A model generated the notes under the pieces. The model was not told where the DNA came from, searched no databases, and was given only the letters and a program-made list of their open reading frames with translations. A program made the position numbers and the translations under genes. Source: Chamaecrista fasciculata (Eukaryota; Streptophyta; Magnoliopsida; Fabales; Fabaceae). From it: a stretch of 64,000 nt of DNA. This document shows, piece by piece, positions 44,534 through 55,954 of this stretch. The stretch covers positions 1-64,000 of the forward strand of contig QANZ01020256.1 in the NCBI GenBank assembly GCA_003254925.1. The letters run 5' to 3'. How positions within the stretch are numbered: position 1 is the first letter of the stretch; each line of letters opens with the position of its first letter.

Positions 44534-45480
44534 AGATCCAAATATAATAAAGTGGAATAAATATAAGTTTCTTTTTTAAGAATCAAATTTTCTCGTTTTT
44601 TTTGCTTTTATACACACAGATCACAGACTATTCCACTCATCCTATTGATAAACTGACAATGTATTGAACAGAAACAAAACATTTGTGAACTCCAAGCCTT
44701 ACCAAAATGAAGTACAGAAATTAATGACAACAAAAAAAACCATAGAACTGTATATCTAATGCTATGAATATTACACATGCAATGTCATTCACAGTTCCTT
44801 ACAGAAACACACAAATTATCTCATACTAAAAACTCATTCTTCAGTTTAATCTGAAATTTTATAAAAAGTTATAAAAAAAATACTTTAAAATCGTGCTTAA
44901 GTACATCAATGGAAAATCTCCAATTATTAAATTCCAGAAGAGATTGCTCTTAGATCCAGCGAACAAAGTGACTAAACAATAGGAATCAGCTTGATACCAC
45001 AATTATTAAAAAATAATACAAAGCAAAGAACATCATCTACAGAAAAGATCAGCTGCAAATTTTGTCAAACACTATATGAGCAAACCCTTAATGATAAAAG
45101 AGACGATGATTCAGAATTTCTAAACTCGAACATAAACCCAGAAAGCCAATTTTCCAATTTAGCTGAAGATGATGAAACTAGGAATCAGCAAATCACTTAC
45201 CACTGCGCACGACTGACGAGCTTTGGGTAAGGTGGCTTCACAAGGTCACGCGTTTTGACAGATCTATCGACGGAAAGGACGGAGACCAACCTTCGATAGA
45301 ATATCGGCGATTTTGGATTACTGTCACAGTTATGCAAGAGAAAAAGAAGTGAAACTCTACAAATTTGCTTACCTGACGGCCGACCTTTGACTACGGTGCC
45401 TTAAGATAGTGGCGATCTGACTATATGGAAGGCAACAGTTGATCGAGCCGCGGCTAGGGTAGAGGGAAAATGGGTCGCGT
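44534..45480 (-). promoter_or_regulatory. Upstream region of the Myb/SANT-like gene
   Basis: AT-rich DNA (possible intron, 44534-45200) and then a GC-richer segment (45200-45480) that looks like a 5' untranslated exon or promoter of a minus-strand gene. No coding exon could be supported, so the true transcription start is unknown. Confidence 0.3.
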
Positions 45481-45663
45481 ATGTGGGAAGATGGTGGAGA
45501 CAATAATGATGGCCGCTGATCTTTAAAAGGGATATATGTTTTTTATTTAACATCTATTGAAGGGAAAAAAAATAATAACGGTAATATTTTTTTAGGGACA
45601 AAATACAAAATGGCCCACGTGTATGTACAGGCTTCAATCATTGGATTCAAAAATAAAGGGTTA

Positions 45664-45817
45664 AAGGGTTATTTTGGTCCTAAATGTTTGCCCTAATGTT
45701 CATTTTGGTCCACCATTAATCATTTTGCTAACATTTAGGACCAATTTGAACATTTATTAAAATAATGGACCAAAATGAATATTAGGCCATACATTTAGGA
45801 CCAAAATGAACCTTTCA
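45664..45817. mobile_element. Small foldback MITE
   Basis: The left arm (AAGGGTTATTTTGGTCCTAA, then CATTTTGGTCCACC) pairs with the right arm (TGGACCAAAATGAATATTAG, then GACCAAAATGAACCTTTC). About 154 bases, non-coding. Confidence 0.7.
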
Positions 45818-46640
45818 CCACACATTTTATTACAATTTAGTGTTGTTTTGTAATTTACAATCTGGTCCTCAAACTATTATTTGTTATTTTTTTGTCGTTC
45901 AATTTCATAAAAAGACCCGATTATTGATGACTAGGGTTTTCTACATGTCCCGAGTTATCATTTACACATGTTAGAGATTGATTATTTGGAACAGTTCAAA
46001 TTTATGGACCAAATTGTATTCTTAAAAATAATTCCAATATTATTTTCATTTTGGCCCATCATCTCATCCACTTGGTTTGACCTCTAATCCTTCATCCAAA
46101 ATTTTCTCATCCTCACACTTTCCAATAGCATATCACACTTTCCAATATCATCTCATCTCAATATTATTCCAATCAAAACACAACTAAACACCTATCATCT
46201 CATCTCGTTATCTCCATCTCATCTCATTATTTTCTACAATTTTTACCCCTATACAAATTACAAAAATTTATAAACTTATTTCTACCAACCACAATCATTA
46301 TTACATACCCTTTTATATAATTTCACACCCTATTTAATATCATTTTCACTAAAATCACCCAAACACCAATACATCATCTCATCTCATCTAATTAAAACAT
46401 AATCTCATCTCATCCATTTGGTTGAACTTGGATTCAAATCATATTGCTCTCAAAGAGACCCTAAAAGTATGGAGAAATGACACGCAGAAATGACACTGTA
46501 GATTTTGGTTTTGGATTGTTGGGATTGACATAGAATATTGAGTCAAATAAGGTTCTTGTGAGCGAAGTAAAGTCCCAAACCAAATAGGCAAATACTAATC
46601 ATCAATTTTCTTTGGCAAAATTATTAATTTTGCTACTTAA
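45818..46640. repeat. TCTCATC-rich repetitive stretch
   Basis: Between about 46060 and 46440 the words CATCTCATCTCA and CTCATCC recur many times, ending in CAAAGAGACCC followed by TAA (about 46465). This looks like one end of a Tourist/PIF-type MITE (TAA target, GGGTCTCTTTG end) but the opposite end was not found. No gene. Confidence 0.4.
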
Positions 46641-46952
46641 ATTTTACACTAACTACTTATTTCGTCCTGAATATTTTATATTTTAGTCAATTTTATTCTT
46701 TACTCCTATTTTAGCTAAACATTAACGACAAAATCTACCTGGCTAATAATATGTAATGTAAAATTGATAGAAAAAGAAACTTAAATATTAATTTAGATTA
46801 AAAATGGGACACAATTTCTCGTTAATTTATTAAAAAAAGTTAGTCAAAGAATAAAATTAATTAAAATATAATATTTTAGGGACGAAATTGACCTAAAAAA
46901 AAGTTTAGAGACATAATTGATAATTGACGTAAAATTTAAAGATGAAATGATT
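46641..46952. mobile_element. Foldback MITE upstream of GDI
   Basis: The left arm (TATTTCGTCCTGAATATTTT, then AGTCAATTTTATTC) pairs with the right arm (GAATAAAATTAATTAAAATA, then TTTTAGGGACGAAATTG). It lies about 270 bases before the GDI start codon. Confidence 0.65.
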
Positions 46953-47225
46953 GCTTTTGTCATATTCTTTTGTCCTAAAGGTCAGGTTAGGGGTTCACAT
47001 GAATAATTTTAAAACATCAAGGGATTATTCAGAATTTAAAATAAATCAAGCGATCAAAATCGAAAATCTAACTTGATCTAATAGGGTCAAATATATCAAT
47101 TATAAATTAGTCCCGGGAACCCCAAGCCTTCGCCGTCTATATCTCTCTCCGTGTTTGTGGGTCTCGACTTCAAAAATCTTCCTTCATTCAAAGACTGCGT
47201 GTGACTTCTGTGAGAAAAAACAAAG

Positions 47226-50200
47226 ATGGATGAAGAATATGATGTGATTGTCTTAGGCACAGGTCTCAAAGAATGCATACTCAGTGGTCTTCTCTCCGTT
47301 GATGGCCTCAAGGTTTGTTTTTCACATATCTGTGCACCGTTCTTGCGTATTCCTTTGATTTGTACTGTTTTGCTTTGATCAGGTGTAGCTAGATCTTATT
47401 TGAGATTGAAATTCCACAACTTCGATTTGATTTTTTAACTGTTCAGATCCAGATGGTTGAGTGTAATTCATACCGAGTTTTCTTTCTACTTGATTTTAAG
47501 CTTCGAAACTCGAAAGGGTTGTTGTTTAGTATGATCTGTCGCGCGTTTGAATTTATCGTTTGCTTAAATATGAGAATAACGGCTCAGGAATTTTGATTTT
47601 TTTTGTTTTTATCTTATACGGTTGAAAAATAATTTTTTCGATACGCCATTTTTCAGGTCCTTCATATGGACAGGAATGACTACTATGGAGGAGAATCCAC
47701 ATCACTCAATCTTGTTCAGGTCTCTCTTCTTTCTTAGTCCCGTGGATTAGATCTATTTGTAATGTTGTGTAAAACTGCTGTCTTAACTTAAATGTTTGTG
47801 CTCAGCTTTGGAAGAAGTTCAGGGGAAATGACAAGCCTCCTGCACATTTGGGGTCTAGTAGGGACTATAATGTGGACATGATCCCCAAGGTTTATACATT
47901 TATTTATTTTATAGTCTTTTACTTCTGTTGATTTGATGCTCGCACGATCATTCACACGCACTACACGACATACCATTCTCATTTTGTCTGACTAGTTGCT
48001 TCTCTGGCTAGTTTATGATGGCAAATGGTACTTTAGTGCGTGTGCTCATACATACAGATGTCACAAAGTATCTCTATTTTAAAGCTGTGGATGGCAGCTT
48101 TGTCTTCAATAAAGGAAAGGTATTTTTCCATTTTTATCATACAGGAGACTTCGTTTTTCTTGCTTTAGATTCTATTTATAGTAGTTACATGGTCGGTTGA
48201 AACCTCCCTTTTAATAGGTCCACAAGGTACCTGCAACTGATATGGAGGCCTTAAAGTCCCCACTAATGGGTTTATTTGAGAAACGCCGAGCACGCAAATT
48301 TTTCATATATGTTCAAGATTATGATGAGAAGGAACCTAAAACCCATGAAGGATTGGACTTAACAAGAGTGACTACAAGAGAACTGATAGCGTAAGTACGC
48401 AATATTTTTTGTCTGCACATTTTGAGACTATTTTCAATTAGTGGTTCAACACTCCACAATTTGTATTGTCTTGATGGCCTGTATTTTCAGGGAGTAATTA
48501 CTCAGTCTTATTGAACATAATACTGTTAAAAAACATTATATTCATTTTGTTAGTTATGTAAAGTATGTGGTACAAAGTGACATGTATATTGCAGTTTGAC
48601 ATATTGTAACTTTACACTGGTATTGCTTTATTGCAAGTTGGCATATCTAAAATGTCTCCTTAGTTTGTCAGATGTGTAAGTTATGTATGAACCACATATA
48701 CGTTGTTTGTGTTTAGAACTTTAAGTCCAAACTCTAAGCAGGAGCCAATTTACTTTATCGTTGTTTTTCTACTAATTTAGTTGTATGAGAAGTTAATGGG
48801 GTTATGTTGTTGATAGTTTTTATATTTCCTTACAAGGTATAGGCATTTATCTCTAATTAGAAGGGAAATAAAATTTTCTGTGGTTGGTGATAGCCTTCCC
48901 GTTTGACATCTGAACAGAAAATATGGCCTTGATGACAACACTGTGGACTTCATTGGTCATGCTTTGGCACTTCATAGAGATGATAGGTATTTGGATGAGC
49001 CGGCACTGGACACTGTGAAGAGAATGAAGGTACGTTTCCTGTATTATGCACCTTATCTTCTGTTTCAATTGGAATTTTCTTAATTACAGTTTTCAGTTTG
49101 ACTATTACTTTTGGCCCCTAAAGTTTCATTATGCTTTTCCCCTCATTGTTGTCTTTCCCGCCTACAGCTGTATGCAGAGTCTCTAGCACGCTTCCAAGGA
49201 GGATCACCTTACATATATCCCTTGTATGGATTAGGAGAGCTTCCCCAGGTCTCCCATTATCTCCTTCCAACCACTCTTTCAACTCTTCTGCTTTTACTTT
49301 AGACATTTTTTTAGGAGAATCAGTTGGGTTGCATTGTTAAATTCATGTTTTCATTTTTAGGCATTTGCACGGCTCAGCGCTGTTTATGGTGGAACATACA
49401 TGTTGAATAAACCTGAGTGCAAGGTATGTATGCTTTTCAAATTCTTATATTATATATATAGGGATTAATTAACATAGGTGTAAAATACGACACACTTTTA
49501 CCTTTCAATATCTCAAATTATTGAATTACCTCTAATAGCTTTGTTTTTCATGTGTGCCAAATTTTAGAAAAGATAGAAGCATGTAATCTTATGGTTAATG
49601 TTTTCTTTATATTTGAAATCTGTTGTGTCATTTACTGACTGGTTACATAAACCATTTGATTAGGTAGAAATTAGAATACCTTTTCTATACGAAGATATTT
49701 AGTTGCATATGATTGATTTTGATGTATATCGGTATATGGGGATGATCTAATGATATATATTCTCAGTTTAGAAACTGATTGAATCTGCTTCGTTTCTTTG
49801 AATACCAGGTAGAATTTAATGAGGAAGGACAGGTCATAGGTGTCACATCTGAAGGAGAAACTGCTAAGTGCAAAAAAGTTGTCTGTGATCCATCATACTT
49901 GCCAAACAAGGTAATAGCGAAGAATTTCTATTGGAATATTTTCATACAATTCAAATCATTGTGAGTAAACCAGCTATTGGGATATGAGTGGGACTATGAT
50001 GTTTACCTGAAGTGAAGAATCACAATAAAATTAAACTATACTATATCTAAGAAAACATATTACACTCATACTTTCAAAACTAAAGTGGGTGAATGGAAAC
50101 AGGTGAGGAAGGTTGGCAGAGTTGCAAGGGCCATTGCCATTATGAGCCACCCTATCCCAAACACCAATGACTCTCATTCAGTGCAAGTTATTCTGCCACA

Positions 50201-52608
50201 GAAGCAGTTAGGCCGGAAGTCAGACATGTAAGTTTTCATTCAATGTTTTAATCAATTTATATCTGATAATATTTGTAGAGCATAGTGAAATACATGTGCA
50301 GTGGATCACGATTTTCTGTCCTGCTATTAGAACCATGAACGTCAATTGGGACGGCTGAAGCTCAGCATATTAATTTCAACTTATTTTAGGTTGATTTCTA
50401 TCAGATTTTCATAAGAATTTAGGGTACACTCAAACAGTTTCGGGGCTGAACTTAAGTATTGCCTTTTGACTTTAGTTTGTTTTTCTTACGGGTTCTATAT
50501 TACATTTCTGGACTGTGACGAGGTGGTACATTTTTCATTTTCATACAGCATACCTTTGACAATGTAATTTTGTTGTGATTTTATAATGAACAGTTTAATG
50601 TATAGTTTAAAGGATGTGTCAAATAACTAATGTGTTGGGCTTATACTAGTTGCACCACAGTGTTTAGTCATATCCCATACTCTATGCTATCTATATTATT
50701 CACTAAGTAACCTCTATTCCTCCAATAAGTAATAAGGTGAAACATGAAGTTTGCAAAGTATATTTATAGTCAATTAGGGAAAGTAGGACACATTTTAATG
50801 TAATTATTTTTCAGCCATCAGTATATGAAGTTTTCTGAAGTTAATTGGTTGAGGCTTCATGGATCAAGCAAGAACTAAGACTGTTCGAGAAATAATTTTT
50901 AAGAATGTCGGGAATGAAATCAAGGATATGTATGTTGGTATGTTAGATAAAAAGAATTATAAGTCAGAAGAAAAAAATAGCCTGTTAAGGGTTGATAGCA
51001 TCATACAAAATAGAAAACAATTAGCTTAATGAACTTTTTGAACAAACCACTGTATTAATTTAATTAACTCCCTAATACTCAATACTTAGTCCTAGAGAAT
51101 TAGGTATACAATCTTAATCCTATTAGGGTTGAGACTTTGTACTATTACCATCTCAAAATGACTAAAATACTAAGATTACGGGTATGAAATTAACCAACGA
51201 TGTAGCTTACTAGAATACTTAGACAGTCTAGACATGGGACTCTTAAATGGTAGTGATCTAGTGACTCCTAAATGATTTGATGCCATTACCATATGTCGTT
51301 AAAAAATCCTAACATTTGTTAACATTTAGAGAAATGATTGATGTTCTTGAGCACATTTTATTAAATAAACTAAAGGTTCTAGTCATGTTTCTCTTTTGTT
51401 GCTGAATATTTTATTTGGTTGTGGGCAGGTACCTATTTTGTTGTTCGTATTCTCACAATGTTGCCCCGAAAGGAAAATTTATCGCATTTGTATCAACAGA
51501 AGCAGAGACCGATCAGCCTGAGATTGAACTAAAGCCAGGGATTGACCTTCTAGGGCCTGTTGATGAAATATTTTTTGACATTTACGACAGATATGAACCA
51601 GTCAATGAACCCTCTTTGGACAACTGCTTCATATCAACTGTAAGTTTACTTTATTTATAGTTTATCAGTATATTTGGTTGATGGACATTAACATATTTGA
51701 TCGTTTGACAGAGTTATGATGCTACTACTCACTTTGAGTCAACTGTAACGGATGTTCTCAATATGTATACATTGATAACCGGAAAGGTAAGTTTTAGTAT
51801 CACCATGTTAACATTATGATGAATTAATTTAGTGCTTTAACATGTTTTTATCTCTTTTTTTTATGATTTATAACCTATCAGTGCCGCAAGTTGCAACTGC
51901 CATATATGTACTTGTAGCATTTTGATCTCGAAGTATATCCAGTTTATATCTAGTATATTTTTATCATATTCTATCGCATAGTATTTCAAACTTTCAATTT
52001 TACAACTTTGGGAGATCATGGTATTTTATTCTGCTGCGGTTACATATCGAGTAGCTTTAGCTAGAAAGCACCACACATATGTTGAGCAATGTCGATTGAG
52101 ATCATTGTGGAAAACATCCATTCAGCATGGTATTTCTCCAACTTCAGATTGAAATGATTTCTGGTCCTCAAAAGGCATTTTTCCACAAAGAATTAAAGCC
52201 TCCTTTCTCTCTCTCATGGTCCTAAACAAAAATAAGTCGGACAATGCCACTAGGAATATAATTTATTCTAACAATCAATCATCATAAGTACTCAAAAATA
52301 TGTCCTAAACAAAAATATGTCCTAACAATCAATCATCATAAGTCATAAGTACTCAATTTTTTTAATAACAACTTTTGCTGAAATTTTTCACTTACATAAA
52401 AATGAAGAAACTGCATGATTATGTCATGGATGGCAAGATTGAAGATTCTAGTATTTCATAGTACACACGCGCGTGTGTGTATATTTGTCTTAAAAATTTT
52501 CTGGGTAATTTGGAAATTAGTTCTCATATTTGTTGACTGACTGGTATTTTTGGGCAGGTCCTTGACCTCACTGTGGACTTGAGTGCTGCTAGTGCTGCAG
52601 AAGAGTAA
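47226..52608 (+). CDS. GDI: Rab GDP dissociation inhibitor, complete (13 exons)
   Basis: Exons 47226-47312, 47657-47719, 47806-47889, 48012-48119, 48218-48390, 48918-49029, 49168-49248, 49361-49423, 49809-49910, 50103-50227, 51429-51639, 51712-51786 and 52558-52608 join in phase to 444 residues, the usual GDI length. The start [20 protein letters not shown] holds the N-terminal dinucleotide-binding-type signature in its GDI form, followed by [11 protein letters not shown] (about 33-43) and [20 protein letters not shown] (about 228-247), conserved GDI/REP blocks that contact Rab. The end is [14 protein letters not shown] extracts GDP-bound, prenylated Rab GTPases from membranes, keeps them soluble and returns them for vesicle transport; it acts in the cytosol. 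All residues in the conserved blocks look intact, so the gene appears functional. Which plant paralogue it is (GDI1, GDI2 or other) cannot be decided. Confidence 0.96.
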
Positions 52609-53350
52609 AGACATTATGAAGTACTTAGAGTGTTGTGTTCTTTAACGTTATTCTGCTGATCGGATCCATGTTGGGAACGTATGTTTATGTCTTTCGTAAT
52701 AAATTATTACATTATGGTTTTAAGTGTTTAAAACTATATAGCTTGAACATTTTGTATGACAGTGAAACTGTTTACCAACCAATGGGTCCGATTGTGTTTG
52801 ATGTCACTCGTACATGCAAATGTTGACATATATGTTGTGGGATGGCCCCCCTTGCTAGGGGTAGAATTCTTTGTTCCATTACTTTAGTACCTTAATAATT
52901 TAAATTATAAAGGTTAAAGTAATATTTTGATCACGCAATTTTATTTGAAGTTTAAAATATATTTAAAAAATGTTTACATTTTTTTTTAGTTTCATCCCGT
53001 GATTGATGTAAAATCACAATATCGGTAGCCATATTGGGGGCATTGATAAAAGGGAAATGCTATAAAACATTCTATTGTGCCAATTCATTCATTGTCTCTT
53101 TGTCTCTTATATTTGAATTAAGCTAAAAAAATAAAAGCATAAAAAACCTTCAAATCACCCGATATCAACTGGGTTTTTTATAAGCAAATTCCTTGATAAA
53201 ATTGAGAAAAAAGTATATTAGAATAGAAATGAGTGGCTTAGTATTTTAAAATACAATTTTACCATTCTAACATTAAAAAAAGAGGGAAAAACACTTTTGG
53301 TGCCCCCTAAGCTATGGGTAAATCTCAGTTATACCTGATTGATTTCAAGG
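52609..53350. other. 3' flank of GDI and intergenic DNA
   Basis: Presumed 3' untranslated region (to about 52870) and then AT-rich intergenic sequence. A frame at 52635-52826 is short and has no recognisable features. Confidence 0.4.
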
Positions 53351-53510
53351 TGTTATTTATTAGAGTTAGTTGTTGAGTATGTAGTAGTTAGAATATTAAA
53401 TATGGTAGGTGAAGTTGGAGTCTTTAAATATGTATTCAAATTTCATTGTAATGCAACCAATCTATTCAAACTAATTCAATTCACTCCATTGAGAAAGTAA
53501 AAATTCAACA

Positions 53511-53521
53511 TGGTATCAGAG
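53511..53521 (+). promoter_or_regulatory. Primer-binding site (tRNA-iMet type)
   Basis: TGGTATCAGAG immediately follows the left LTR, as in plant LTR retrotransposons that prime reverse transcription with initiator methionine tRNA. Confidence 0.85.
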
Positions 53522-54321
53522 TCAAATCCAAGATAGTTCTTTCCTTCTTGGTGTCCCTGTTTATAGCTTTCATTCTCATTCTTTATTTCTCCTTCAAAAG
53601 TGATCTACCACTACACGTTTAAGGAGCCATTAATTTTGGTGGTCCGTGACATTCACCGCTGACATGGATAAGTTTAGAGGGTGTCGATCAGCCATTCCAC
53701 GGAGTCCGGTGACTAACGGAGCCGCACGTGAGTGTCACGCGCCACCTTCTCGACCGCGGAACAACATTGTCGTCGCTGTTTTAGGATCATTGATCCTCGT
53801 CTAGGCGTTTGGTGGTGGTCGTTTTGCCATTTGATATTGCAACCTCCTCTTTACATTCCTTTCTATTGTTAACTCAATGTTTCCCTCATTGTGTTGTTGT
53901 CCTTCCCCTTTTTGTTGGCATTTCTTTTTGTTCGTCTTCTTTGATTTATTCAGTTCACCAAGCCAGAACAGTAACTCAATCTCGTTTTATAGTGTTCTTT
54001 CTGTTCTATCACTCAAGCTTATTGATTGAATCAAGTGCATGGCTATGTTCTCATTCCAGCCTTCTCTCCCTTTGACTTCAACCATGGGCTCATAGCTGTG
54101 TTTTCATTCCAGCTTCTTCTCACCGTGTGATTTTAACCACATGATTATCTTTCCTTCTCTCAACAAGTTTAGTGGTGATTCCCTTTGAGTTATCTACATG
54201 ATGTCTATTTAAGATATATTGACAGGGAGAGTTGCAAGAAGTTTGTTCAAGGGTGTTTTTCTTAGTGTTCTTTTCACAATTTTATTATGTACGAGATTTT
54301 TTATGTTTTGGAATATCTTTG

Positions 54322-54628
54322 GAGTAAACTACCAAATTGGTCCTTGGATTATTGGCTCGCTGACAGATTGGTCCTCGAATTTAGGAAATTGACAAATAGG
54401 TCCCTAAATTTTTCTAACGAGTCAAATAGGTCCCCGAATTTTTCTAACGTTAGTCAAATAGGTCCCCGAATAACATGCACAGAAGGACCTATTTGACAAA
54501 TGTTAGAAAAATTCGGGGACCTATTTGACTCGTTAGAAAAATTTGGGGACTTATTTGTCAATTTCCTAAATTCGGGGACCAATCTGTCAGCGAGCCAATA
54601 ATCCAGGGACCAATTTAGTAGTTTACTC
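54322..54628. mobile_element. Foldback element nested in the TRIM-like element
   Basis: GAGTAAACTACCAAATTGGTC at the left end pairs with GACCAATTTAGTAGTTTACTC at the right end. Inside, CAAATAGGTCCCCGAATTTT repeats in both orientations. 307 bases, no coding capacity. The terminal words resemble the MITE at 14503-14769, so they may be distant relatives. Confidence 0.75.
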
Positions 54629-54863
54629 TATATTAACAAGTTGGGCATGATTAAAATCTATGCTCCAACTTGAGGGGAGTTTAGATGTCAAGATGTTATT
54701 TATTAGAGTTAGTTGTTCAGTATGTGATAGCTAGAACATTAAATGTGGTAGGTGAAGTTGGGGTCTTTAAATATGTATGCAAATCCCAGTGTAATGCAAT
54801 CAATCTATTCAAACTAATTCTAATCAATTCAATTCACTCCATTCAGAAAATAGAAATTCAATA

Positions 54864-55954
54864 ATACCCTTGAGTGTTTTTTTGTTGTCAGCTATATCTT
54901 TAAAGTTCTACATACATCTCAATTATACCCTTAGGCCTAATGTCGTTTAAAATTAAATCGCTGACGAAAAATACTAACACCGTGCTTTTATCAATATTTT
55001 TTTTGGTATAATTAACACTAAAATTGAGTATAAATTGACACAAATAAAAAAGAAAAAAAATCATTCGCCACATCATCATTTCCTATTAATAATTTAGATG
55101 ACGTGCCTCTGGGAGTCAAATATAAAATTTTAAAAATATAATTTACAATAAAAAACATTAAAAGTACAATTGAGACTTACCATATAATTTAGGTACATGG
55201 ATAATGCTTTTGCCTTAGAAACACATTATAAATACATCCTTCTATCTCTCTATCTTTAGTTATGTGAAAGGGTAATATTAATGAAAAATGATAATTAAAT
55301 TCTTTTCATTTTGTTAAAACTTCCAAACAAAATTAACAAATATCTCTCCTTTTTCTCGCTAAAACTTTCAAATAATATATTTAGTCAGAGGCTTCATTCC
55401 ATTCTCTTTTAAACTCCCAAATATGGCAGACTTTTGTAAAAAAATATTTTTGTAATTAAAGTATTTGTGTTTATGGAAGTCCAGGTGCACAGAATTGACC
55501 AAATGATTGAAAATCTTATAGTCCAGAAAAGAAGACCAAAGAAAACGATCCGAAAAGATTTATCTATCAATAACTTAATTGTTGACATGTGCAAAGATAG
55601 AACGTGTTGGCATCAATTGATTCATATAGCCATCTCTACCTAGTAGAAAAATGCTTTGATTGTTGTTGTTTTGGTTGTAAATTATTTGTGTTTATCTCAC
55701 TTTTTACATGGCTATATGATAGAGTTCAAATATCTGTTTCAACCAAATAAAATTCTGAAAGATATAGCTAATCTTAAACATCAAGTGTCACCAATCCAAT
55801 CTTAGATATGCATGTCAATATCCTAAAAGTTCAACATTAAAAGTATAGATTTTTTTTTTGAAAAGAAGCATTCTCGAAAAAGAGAATCCCAAAACTGTAC
55901 TACTCAAACATTGATCATCCTCAGCTATCCTAAAAACTCAAGTGGGTGTACAAA
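54864..55954. other. Intergenic, and 3' flank of the acetolactate synthase subunit gene
   Basis: About 1.1 kb of AT-rich DNA. The part next to 55955 should hold the 3' untranslated region of the minus-strand gene. No other gene is recognisable. Confidence 0.4.

Larger units (their letters stand above)
53351..54863 (+). mobile_element. TRIM-like non-autonomous LTR retrotransposon
   Basis: The left LTR, 53351-53510 (TGTTATTTATTAGAGTTAG to ATTCAACA), and the right LTR, 54694-about 54863 (same start, ending near ATTCAATA), are about 160-170 bases each and similar. Directly after the left LTR is the initiator-Met tRNA primer-binding site TGGTATCAGAG (53511-53521), and a purine-rich tract GAGGGGAG (54672-54679) lies 14 bases before the right LTR. 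The 1.2-kb interior codes for no gag or pol domain, so it depends on another element. A foldback element is nested at 54322-54628. Confidence 0.85.

Noticed and set aside
46430..46470. Complete Tourist/PIF MITE ending at GAGACCC-TAA
   Set aside because: Only one end could be seen; no matching left terminal repeat or TAA/TTA duplication was found, so only the repeat-rich stretch is reported.
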